6,422 bases of DNA from Gammaproteobacteria bacterium. GTDB taxonomy: Bacteria > Pseudomonadota > Gammaproteobacteria > Steroidobacterales > Steroidobacteraceae. The stretch lies in contig DAIDKA010000288.1 of assembly GCA_027451085.1 (NCBI GenBank), forward strand, positions 1 through 6,422. Direction: 5' to 3'. Each line of letters starts with the position of its first letter. The stretch's first letter is position 1. A program made the position numbers and the translations under genes. This document shows positions 1-5,886 of this stretch, one piece after another. The notes under the pieces were generated by a model. That model did no database searches. It was not told the origin of the DNA and was given only the letters and a program-made list of their open reading frames with translations.

Positions 1-968
1 TAATCCTGGGACACCATGCCGCTGGTGGTGCCAGCAGATACCACGTTGAACAGGGAGTGTTCGAGGTCGATGGCAAAGCTGGAATAGACGTGATTGAGAT
101 CAAGCAGGATGGCGATGCCGATGACGCTGGCCGTGAGCAGCAGCAACATGGCGCGCACTTCCGGATCGCGGATGTATACCTGCAGGGACAGGTGGCGCAG
201 CGCCACGAAGTGGCGTGCGAACCCCAGCGCGGCGATCAGTGTCAGCACCGTCAGGGTGAATTCGATCTGCGGGGAGGCGAAGAAGGCGACGTTGGCGTCG
301 TGGTTGGAGAATGCACCCAGGCCGATGGCGGTGAATCCCTGGCAGACTGCATCGAGCCAGCTCATGCCGGCGAGCTTCAGGGCCAGCATGCCGGCCGCGG
401 TGACCACGACATAGGTGAGCCACAGGGACTTGGCGGTGCCGGTGATGCGCGGAGTCATCTTGGCGTCTTTGAGCGGCCCCGGGGTCTCGGCCTTGTACAG
501 CTGCATGCCGCCGACGCCCAGCAGCGGCAGCACCGCCAGCGCCAGCACGACCATCCCCAGGCCGCCGAACCACTGCAGGGAGCAGCGCCACACATTGATG
601 GCAGGAGCCAGGGTGTCGAGCCCGGACAGGCGGGTGATGCCGGTGGTGGTGAGGCCGGACATGGCCTCGAAGTAGGCGCTGGTGAAGGAGAGGTTGGGCA
701 GCAGCAGCGTGAACGGCAGGCTCGCGGACAGCGAGATCAGCACCCAGCCCAGCGTCACCAGCAGGAAGCCGTCGCGGGACCGCAGTTCGCGGGCATGCTG
801 GCGGGTGACGGCGGCGACGAGCAGGCCGGTGCCGCCGGTGGCGGCGCCGCTCAGCAGGAAGGCCAGCGCCGTGCCGTCCTGATTGATGATAGACGTCACC
901 AGCGGCAGCGCGAAGGTCGCGCCGAACGCGGCGAGGATCAGGCCCAGGACATGGATCACGCCGAGCAT
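1..968 (-). CDS. trkH: Trk potassium uptake protein TrkH, potassium-translocating membrane subunit (3' end cut by window edge)
   Basis: Pore-forming inner-membrane subunit of the Trk system, which imports K+ and is gated by TrkA. Translating the minus strand from ATG 968 gives 322 codons plus two bases. TrkH proteins are about 480 residues, so roughly two thirds is present. The protein is strongly hydrophobic and shows the family's repeated pore loops. Loop 1 is SGLTTTGIT with filter glycine G110, followed by QWFGGLGMVVLALAVLPLLG at 132-151. The linker carries GGMQLYKAE and PGPLKDAKM. Loop 2 is TAIGLGAFSNHD at 213-224 with G218. Loop 3 begins VVSAGTTSGM at 309-318 with G317. Loop 2 has GAFS where I expect GGFS, and the segment before H253 reads ALGFARHF where E. 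coli has an Asn. The start lies 7 bases after the trkA stop, with GGTGAG overlapping that stop as a plausible ribosome site, so translation is probably coupled. Family assignment is firm; the choice of TrkH over a TrkG or TrkI paralogue is less so. Confidence 0.95.
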   Translation of the reverse strand, partial: MLGVIHVLGLILAAFGATFALPLVTSIINQDGTALAFLLSGAATGGTGLLVAAVTRQHARELRSRDGFLLVTLGWVLISLSASLPFTLLLPNLSFTSAYFEAMSGLTTTGITRLSGLDTLAPAINVWRCSLQWFGGLGMVVLALAVLPLLGVGGMQLYKAETPGPLKDAKMTPRITGTAKSLWLTYVVVTAAGMLALKLAGMSWLDAVCQGFTAIGLGAFSNHDANVAFFASPQIEFTLTVLTLIAALGFARHFVALRHLSLQVYIRDPEVRAMLLLLTASVIGIAILLDLNHVYSSFAIDLEHSLFNVVSAGTTSGMVSQD

Positions 969-975
969 GCTGCAC

Positions 976-2349
976 TCACCGGGTCAGGCTTCCCATGAAC
1001 AGCCGCTCGATGGCGTCCACATGCCGCCGGTCGGGCAGGAACAGGATCACGTGGTCATTCTCCTGCACCACGGTGTCGTGATGGCACATGAGCACCTCGT
1101 CACCGCGCACCAGCGCGCCGATGATGGCGCCCTCGGGCAGCTTGATGTCCTCGACCTTGCGCCCCACCACGAACGAGCTGTGCTGCGTGCCGTGCACGAT
1201 GGTCTCCAGCGCCTCGGCGGCGCCGCGGCGCAGGGAATGGACCTTCACGACGTCGGCCTTGCGCACATGCTCCAGCAGGGAGCCGATGGTGATGGTCTGG
1301 GGGGAGATGGCGAGGTCGATGCTGCCGCTTTCGATCAGTTCCGCATAGGAGGGCTTGTTGACCAGCACCATGGCCTTGCGCGCTCCGAGACGCTTGGCGA
1401 GCATGGCGGACAGGATGTTCGCCTCCTCGCGGTTGGTGAGGGCGACGAACACATCCGTGCTGTCGATGTTCTCCTCGATCAGCAGCTCCTCGTCGGCGGC
1501 GTCGCCGTGCAGGACGATGGTGTTCTCGAGCAGCTCCGAGGCCTGGCGGGCGCGGCTGGCGTCGCGCTCGATGAGCTTCACCTGGCTGGTTTTCTCCACC
1601 GCGCGCGCCAGGCGCAGGCCGATGTTGCCGGCGCCGGCGATCACGATGCGCCGCGAGGGCGCCTCGTCCCTGCGCATTTCCGTCATCACGTGTCGTATGT
1701 ACTGCGCACCGGCGAGGAAGAAGACCTCGTCCCCGTCCTCGATCACGGTGTCGCCGTCGGGCCTGACGCCCTGGCCGTGGCGATAGATGGCCACGACGCG
1801 CGCCTCGGTGCTGGGGATGTGCTCGCGGATCTCGCGCAGGCAGCGGCCCACGAGCTTGCCGTCGCGCCGGGCGCGCACGGCGACCAGCTGCACCCGTCCG
1901 TCGGCGAAGTCCAGCACCTGGAGCGTGCCGGGGAAGTCGATCAGGCGCTGGATGTGCTCGGTCACCAGCCGCTCCGGGCTGATGAAGTGATCCACGGACA
2001 GCGCGCCGTTGGTGAACAGGTCGGGGCGCTCGGTGTATTCGGGGGCGCGGATGCGCGCGATCTTGGTGGGCGTGCGGAACAGGGTGTAGGCCACTTCGCA
2101 GGCCAGCATGTTCACTTCATCGCTGCTGGTGAGGGCGATGAGGATGTCGGCCTCGTTGACGCCCGCCGCTTCGAGCGTGGTGGGCCAGGAGGCGTGGCCG
2201 GCGACGGTGCGGATGTCGATGCGGTCCTGCAGGTCCCTGAGGACGTCTTCGTCGCTGTCGACCACGGTGACCTCGTTGGCTTCCTCGCGCGACAGCTGGT
2301 AGGCGACGCTGCGGCCGACCTGCCCTGCTCCCAGGATGACGATTTTCAT
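976..2349 (-). CDS. trkA: Trk system potassium transporter regulatory subunit TrkA
   Basis: Cytoplasmic nucleotide-binding subunit that assembles as a ring under TrkH and controls K+ flux in response to bound NAD(H) or ATP/ADP (family knowledge). The 457 residues match the E. coli length of 458. The sequence shows the duplicated RCK layout. The first Rossmann motif is GAGQVG at 7-12 with ribose-binding Asp D31 in VTVVD. A TrkA_C-type segment follows at about 140-220. The second Rossmann motif is GAGNIG at 239-244 with E261 in VKLIE, then a second TrkA_C segment to the end. Signature stretches include ALTSSDEVNMLACEVAY, KIARIR and ALTNREEANILSAMLAKR. The start follows the uvrD stop by 20 bases. 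That spacer holds AAGGA 13 bases before ATG and GAGG 4 bases before it, so the ribosome site is ambiguous, but MKIVILGAGQVG is the expected N terminus. No frameshift or missing motif is visible. Probably co-transcribed with uvrD and trkH. Confidence 0.98.
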   Translation of the reverse strand: MKIVILGAGQVGRSVAYQLSREEANEVTVVDSDEDVLRDLQDRIDIRTVAGHASWPTTLEAAGVNEADILIALTSSDEVNMLACEVAYTLFRTPTKIARIRAPEYTERPDLFTNGALSVDHFISPERLVTEHIQRLIDFPGTLQVLDFADGRVQLVAVRARRDGKLVGRCLREIREHIPSTEARVVAIYRHGQGVRPDGDTVIEDGDEVFFLAGAQYIRHVMTEMRRDEAPSRRIVIAGAGNIGLRLARAVEKTSQVKLIERDASRARQASELLENTIVLHGDAADEELLIEENIDSTDVFVALTNREEANILSAMLAKRLGARKAMVLVNKPSYAELIESGSIDLAISPQTITIGSLLEHVRKADVVKVHSLRRGAAEALETIVHGTQHSSFVVGRKVEDIKLPEGAIIGALVRGDEVLMCHHDTVVQENDHVILFLPDRRHVDAIERLFMGSLTR

Positions 2350-2369
2350 GGGGCCTCAGGCGTCCTTGT

Positions 2370-4535
2370 TCATATGCGTTCGAGGTTTGCGTACTGGAGC
2401 ATCAGCCACTTGGTGCCCTGGCGCTCGAAGTTCACCTGCACGCGGGCGTGTGCGCCGTTGCCTTCGAGGTTGAGGATCACGCCGTCGCCGAACTTGCCAT
2501 GGCGCACGCGGGCCCCCAGCCCCATGCCCGGTTGGACGGGGGTCTCGCTGATGTCGCCGCGGAAACGCGCGGCCATGACCGGCCGGGCCAGCTGCGCGCG
2601 GGGGCGGACCTCCTCCACCAGTTCGACGGGGACCTCCTTGATGAAACGCGAGGGCGTGCCATAGGAGTCCATGCCATGCAGGCGGCGCTGCTCCGCGTAG
2701 GTGAGGTACAGCTGCTTCATCGCGCGGGTCATGCCCACGTAGGCCAGGCGGCGCTCCTCCTCCAGGCCGTCGATGTCGTTGAGCGCGCGCTGATGCGGGA
2801 ACAGCCCGTCCTCCATGCCTGACAGGAACACCACCGGGAATTCCAGCCCTTTGGCGGTGTGCAGGGTCATCATCTGCACGCAGTCCTCCCAGGCATCGGC
2901 CTGGCCCTCGCCGGACTCCAGCACGGCGTGGGCAAGAAAGGCCTGCAAAGGCGACATCTCCTCCACGCCCTCCGCGGTGAAACCCCGGGCCGCGCTCACC
3001 AGTTCCAGCAGGTTCTCGGCGCGGGCCTCGCCCTTGTCGGCCTTTTCGCGGCGGTGCAATTCCAACAGGCCCGAGGTGTTGATCACGTGGTCGACCTGCT
3101 CGTGCAGCACCAGCTCGCGAATTTCAGCCCCCAGGCGCTCGATGAGCGAGAGGAAGCCATGCATGGCCGTGGCGGCCTTCCCGCCCAGCGCATTGCTGCC
3201 GATGCAGGCGCAGGCCGCGTCCCACAGGCTGGTGCCCGCGCCGCGGGCCTGGTCGCGCACGATGTCGAGGCTGCGTGCACCGATGCCGCGGGTGGGCAGG
3301 TTCACCACGCGCTCGAAGGAGGCGTCATCGGCGTGGTTGGCGATCAGGCGCAGGTAGGCCAGCGCGTCCTTGACCTCGGCGCGCTCGAAGAACCGCAGGC
3401 CGCCGTAGACCTTGTACGGGATGCGCGCGGACAGAAAGGCCTCTTCAAACACGCGTGACTGGGCGTTGGAGCGGTACAGGATGGCCACCTGGCTGCGCGC
3501 GCCACCGAGGTTCATCCAGTCGCGGATGCGCTGCAGGACGAAGTCGGCCTCGTCGCGCTCATTGAAGGCGGCATAGATGCGGATGGGCTCGCCCCTGGCA
3601 CCCTCGGTCCACAACGTCTTGCCCAGGCGGCCGTTGTTGCGTGCGATGAGCGCGTTGGCGCCTTCGAGGATGGTCGAGGTGGAGCGGTAGTTCTGTTCCA
3701 GGCGCACCAGCTTCGCGCGCGGGAAATCCTTCTGGAACTGGTGCAGGTTCTCCACCCGGGCGCCGCGCCAGCCGTAGATGGACTGGTCGTCGTCGCCGAC
3801 CGCGAAGGGCTGGACCCCGGCGCCGCACAGCAGCGTAAGCCATGAGTACTGGATGGCGTTGGTGTCCTGGAATTCATCGATCAGGACGTGGCGGAAGCGC
3901 TGGCGGTAGTGCTGCAGCAGCCCCGCGTTGTCGCGCCACAGCTCGAAGGCGCGCAGCAGCAGTTCAGCGAAATCGAGCACGCCGGCGCGCTGGCAGGCCT
4001 CTTCATAGTCGGCGTACAGCCTGATCATCTGCCGCCGCGTCGGATCGCCATGATCCTTGAGGTGCTTCGGCCGGTGTCCCTCGTCCTTGTTGCCGTTGAT
4101 GAACCACTGGATTTCCTTCGGCACCCAGCGGGAGTCGTCGAGGTCCTGCGCCTTGACGAGCTTCTTGATCAGCCGCAGCTGGTCCTCGCCGTCGAGGATC
4201 TGGAAGGACTGCGGCAGGCCGGCCTCGCGCCAGTGCAGGCGAAGCAGGCGGTGGGCGATGCCGTGGAAGGTGCCGATCCACAGCGCACCCGCCGTGGGAC
4301 CGAGCAGCTGTTCAATGCGGCCGCGCATCTCGGCGGCGGCCTTGTTGGTGAAGGTCACCGCCAGCATGGCGTAGGGCGGCACGTGCTCGACCTCGTTGAG
4401 CCAGGCCAGCCGGTGGATCAGGACACGGGTTTTGCCGCTGCCGGCGCCGGCCAGCACCAGCACCGGACCGTCGGGGGCCGTGACGGCGTCGCGCTGGGCA
4501 TCGTTCAGGGAGTCGAGAATGGGGGTGAGGTCCAT
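2370..4535 (-). CDS. uvrD: DNA helicase II UvrD (superfamily 1A, 3'-5')
   Basis: ATP-driven 3'-5' helicase that removes the incised oligonucleotide in nucleotide excision repair and unwinds the nicked strand in methyl-directed mismatch repair. All SF1A motifs are intact: Q14, Walker A AGAGSGKT with K35, Ia TFTNKAAAEM, motif II DEFQD with D220/E221, motif III GDDDQSIYGWRG with Q251, motif IV EQNYRST with R284, motif V TLHTAKGLE at 557-565, and motif VI RRLAYVGMTRA with R604. The C-terminal 50 residues, starting GLGARVRHGKFGDG, match the Tudor-like domain of UvrD/PcrA that contacts RNA polymerase, which argues against Rep. From ATG 4535 the product is 721 residues against 720 in E. coli, and MDLTPILDSLNDAQR aligns with the E. 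coli N terminus. An in-frame ATG at 4568 would add 11 residues that do not resemble the family. Neither start has a clear Shine-Dalgarno. I see no LexA-type CTG-N10-CAG site upstream, although E. coli uvrD is SOS-controlled. Confidence 0.97.
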   Translation of the reverse strand: MDLTPILDSLNDAQRDAVTAPDGPVLVLAGAGSGKTRVLIHRLAWLNEVEHVPPYAMLAVTFTNKAAAEMRGRIEQLLGPTAGALWIGTFHGIAHRLLRLHWREAGLPQSFQILDGEDQLRLIKKLVKAQDLDDSRWVPKEIQWFINGNKDEGHRPKHLKDHGDPTRRQMIRLYADYEEACQRAGVLDFAELLLRAFELWRDNAGLLQHYRQRFRHVLIDEFQDTNAIQYSWLTLLCGAGVQPFAVGDDDQSIYGWRGARVENLHQFQKDFPRAKLVRLEQNYRSTSTILEGANALIARNNGRLGKTLWTEGARGEPIRIYAAFNERDEADFVLQRIRDWMNLGGARSQVAILYRSNAQSRVFEEAFLSARIPYKVYGGLRFFERAEVKDALAYLRLIANHADDASFERVVNLPTRGIGARSLDIVRDQARGAGTSLWDAACACIGSNALGGKAATAMHGFLSLIERLGAEIRELVLHEQVDHVINTSGLLELHRREKADKGEARAENLLELVSAARGFTAEGVEEMSPLQAFLAHAVLESGEGQADAWEDCVQMMTLHTAKGLEFPVVFLSGMEDGLFPHQRALNDIDGLEEERRLAYVGMTRAMKQLYLTYAEQRRLHGMDSYGTPSRFIKEVPVELVEEVRPRAQLARPVMAARFRGDISETPVQPGMGLGARVRHGKFGDGVILNLEGNGAHARVQVNFERQGTKWLMLQYANLERI

Positions 4536-4560
4536 GAGGCCGCGTATTCTACTAGTATTA
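4536..4560 (-). promoter_or_regulatory. AT-rich patch just upstream of uvrD, possible -10 region
   Basis: This 25-base stretch is strikingly AT-rich for the window. Read on the minus strand it contains TAATAC (4560-4555) and TAGAAT (4551-4546), both similar to a sigma-70 -10 box, and the 8-base palindrome TACTAGTA. TAGAAT ends 10 bases before the uvrD ATG, so a transcript from it would be almost leaderless; TAATAC would leave a leader of about a dozen bases. No good -35 is visible 16-18 bases further upstream, so this is a weak call from base composition and -10 similarity only. The patch may instead be a low-structure ribosome-entry region, which would suit a gene with no evident Shine-Dalgarno. 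Confidence 0.25.
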
Positions 4561-4565
4561 CCCGG

Positions 4566-4585
4566 CATAAAGACGCCTGCGGCGC
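4566..4585 (-). terminator. Small GC hairpin followed by a short U-rich run, possible weak terminator
   Basis: On the minus strand GCGCC (4585-4581) can pair with GGCGT (4577-4573) around a GCA loop, giving five pairs including one G-U, followed by CTTTATG. It lies between the AI-2E gene and uvrD. The stem is short and the U run is poor, so termination would be inefficient at best. Part of it competes with the hairpin at 4596-4622 through neighbouring CGCC and GGCG runs. Confidence 0.2.
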
Positions 4586-4595
4586 TTGCTGACCG

Positions 4596-4622
4596 CCGGA
4601 CAAAAAGCGTGGTTTTTCCCGG
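4596..4622 (-). terminator. Hairpin directly after the AI-2E-family stop codon, possible terminator or 3' stabiliser
   Basis: Immediately after the TGA at 4625-4623 the minus strand forms an inverted repeat: CCGGG then AAAAA, a six-base loop CCACGC, TTTTT, one bulged G, then TCCGG. This gives ten pairs counting one G-U. The position right after a stop codon suits a transcript end. However, the U run sits inside the stem and not after it, and the upper stem is all A-U, so it is not a textbook intrinsic terminator. It could equally protect the 3' end, or the AI-2E gene could read through into uvrD. Confidence 0.3.
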
Positions 4623-5687
4623 TCAGGCTTCCTTGCGGACCCATTCCCCGGCCAGCCGTATGAGCGCGACACCCAGGTTCAACAGCACCGGCCCGATGAC
4701 GAAGCCGATGAAGCCGAAGGCGGACACGCCGCCGATGGCGCCGATGAACACGGCCAGCGCAGGGACCTCGGCGTGGCGGGACGTCAGCAACGGCCGCACC
4801 AGCTGCTCGCCAAAAGCCATGAGCCCGGCCCACACCAGCAGGAAAATGGCGCCTCCCCAGTGACCGCCGGCCGCCAGGTACAGCATCGCCGGCACCAGCA
4901 CTATCGCGCTACCCACGGCGGGTATGAAGGCCGCGGCCGCCGTCAGCGCGCCGAACACCACCGGCGATGGCAGGCCGACGATGGTCCAGGCGATGCCGAC
5001 GCAGATGCCTTGCAGCACGGCGGTCATGACCGTGCCGAACACCACCGCCCGCAGCACCATGGCCAGGTCGCGCACCAGCTTGTCCAGCGGCTCGCGCTCC
5101 ATGGGCACGAGCTGCATCACCGAACGCACCATGAGGCGGCCGTCGCGCAGCAGGAAGAACAGCAGGAACAGCGCCAGGCCGAAGGTCACCAGGGTGCCGG
5201 CCACGCCCAGCACCAGCTGTCCGGACAGGCTTGCGGCGCCTGCCAGCAGCCTGTGGGCGGCATTCCCGGCCCAGTCCTCCACCTGCTGCGTGGTGACCGG
5301 CGTGTTGTCCTGCGCCCAGCGCACCAGCCGGCCGATGAGGGGGATCTGATCAGCGCGGTCCAGCCAGCCCGCGAGCGACAGCAGCGAGTGACCCTTGAGG
5401 TAGTCGATCAGCACGCTGACCTGCCGTGCGAACACCATGGCCAGCATGGACAGCGGCGCCACGATCACGAAGGGCGTGAGCGCGGTGATGATGCCAGCGG
5501 ACAGGCCGGGCCGGTGTCTGAGCATTCGCGTCAGGCGCACGTGCAGCGGGAACAGCAGGAAGCTCAGCACGACGGCCCATCCCAGGGAGCCCCACAGCGG
5601 TTCGAGCAGCCGGGTCATCAGCCAGCCGAGGAACACCACCGTGGCGATGACGAAGGTGTTGCGGTAGAACCGGGAGGGGTGTTCCAA
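4623..5687 (-). CDS. AI-2E family transporter (PerM/YdiK-like membrane protein)
   Basis: Multi-pass inner-membrane protein of the AI-2E family. Members include exporters of the quorum signal AI-2 and Na+(Li+)/H+ antiporters, and many have no known substrate, so transport specificity cannot be given here. From TTG 5687 it is 354 residues, the normal family length. Membrane segments are visible near 12-28, 32-50 and 62-86. A soluble stretch at about 88-150 is followed by a hydrophobic run ending in FLLRDG (RDG 181-183). Further segments lead to the conserved FIPAVG at 254-259, and the C-terminal FGFIGFVIGP at 324-333. As I recall E. coli YdiK, the VWAGLMAFGEQLVRPLL and IGPVLL regions match it well. 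The start was chosen for AAGGAG five bases before TTG and because the first membrane segment follows directly. An ATG at 5777 would add 30 residues and lacks a ribosome site; extension further upstream would overlap the divergent gene. Its stop lies 87 bases before uvrD. Confidence 0.92.
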   Translation of the reverse strand: MEHPSRFYRNTFVIATVVFLGWLMTRLLEPLWGSLGWAVVLSFLLFPLHVRLTRMLRHRPGLSAGIITALTPFVIVAPLSMLAMVFARQVSVLIDYLKGHSLLSLAGWLDRADQIPLIGRLVRWAQDNTPVTTQQVEDWAGNAAHRLLAGAASLSGQLVLGVAGTLVTFGLALFLLFFLLRDGRLMVRSVMQLVPMEREPLDKLVRDLAMVLRAVVFGTVMTAVLQGICVGIAWTIVGLPSPVVFGALTAAAAFIPAVGSAIVLVPAMLYLAAGGHWGGAIFLLVWAGLMAFGEQLVRPLLTSRHAEVPALAVFIGAIGGVSAFGFIGFVIGPVLLNLGVALIRLAGEWVRKEA

Positions 5688-5692
5688 GACTG

Positions 5693-5698
5693 CTCCTT
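5693..5698 (-). promoter_or_regulatory. Shine-Dalgarno AAGGAG that fixes the TTG start of the AI-2E gene
   Basis: On the minus strand AAGGAG lies five bases before TTG 5687-5685. It is the best ribosome-binding match in the window and is the main reason for choosing a TTG start over the distant upstream ATGs in the same open frame. Confidence 0.8.
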
Positions 5699-5713
5699 GC
5701 AGGCGTCCGTGGG

Positions 5714-5743
5714 AGCCTAGCGAAAGCCTGCTCGAAATGTGAC
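5714..5743 (-). promoter_or_regulatory. Weak candidate sigma-70 promoter for the AI-2E gene
   Basis: On the minus strand GTCACA (5743-5738, four of six matches to TTGACA) is followed after 18 bases by TAGGCT (5719-5714, three of six matches to TATAAT). The -10 candidate ends 26 bases before the TTG start, leaving a leader of about 20 bases that includes the AAGGAG. Both boxes are poor and GC-rich DNA gives such matches by chance, so this is tentative. Confidence 0.2.
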
Positions 5744-5868
5744 GCCAGTACGTCCGCCTGTCGGACAAGTCCCTCATGATCCGGTGTGCCCTGGCCGATA
5801 CATGGATCGTCAGGCTGCCGCGCGCCGGTGGTCGCAGTGCGCCGGAAAACCGAAGTCGTGATGCCCTC

Positions 5869-5877
5869 AGGAAAGAG
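5869..5877 (+). promoter_or_regulatory. Ribosome-binding site supporting the GTG start at 5887
   Basis: AGGAAAGAG lies nine bases before GTG 5887. The in-frame ATG at 5776 has no purine-rich sequence before it. This favours the GTG, which also places the hydrophobic anchor right at the N terminus. Confidence 0.5.
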
Positions 5878-5886
5878 CTGCGCCAA

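Larger units (their letters stand above)
5688..5886. other. Divergent intergenic region between the AI-2E gene and the CPC thioredoxin-like gene
   Basis: This is a 199-base space between two divergent genes and must hold the promoters of both. Besides the weak minus-strand promoter candidate, I see a short perfect inverted repeat, GTCCG-CCTGT-CGGAC (arms 5752-5756 and 5762-5766), which could be a small operator or may be chance. I cannot find a convincing plus-strand promoter. The plus-strand reading frame is open from 5743, with an ATG at 5776, so a longer N terminus for the plus gene is not formally excluded. Confidence 0.5.

Noticed and set aside
57..998. 313-codon plus-strand frame rich in Gln, Gly and Asp, plus a 291-codon minus-strand frame at 100-975
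   Set aside because: Both overlap trkH, whose own frame encodes clear pore-loop motifs. They are shadows of it.
883..2664. 593-codon plus-strand open frame antisense to trkA and the end of uvrD
   Set aside because: It mirrors the codon phase of GC-rich genes on the other strand. Its translation is biased in composition, shows no recognisable domain, and runs across the boundary of two well-identified genes.
4536..4622. LexA (SOS) box upstream of uvrD
   Set aside because: I looked for CTG-N10-CAG on both strands in the gap and found none with correct spacing.
4773..5720. 315-codon plus-strand frame antisense to the AI-2E gene
   Set aside because: Composition is dominated by Gln, His and Arg as expected from the complement of hydrophobic codons, with no domain, and the AI-2E frame is well supported.
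5776..5886. Longer N terminus of the CPC protein from ATG 5776
   Set aside because: The frame is open, but there is no ribosome site before this ATG, the added 37 residues are basic and featureless, and the GTG at 5887 has AGGAAAGAG at nine bases.
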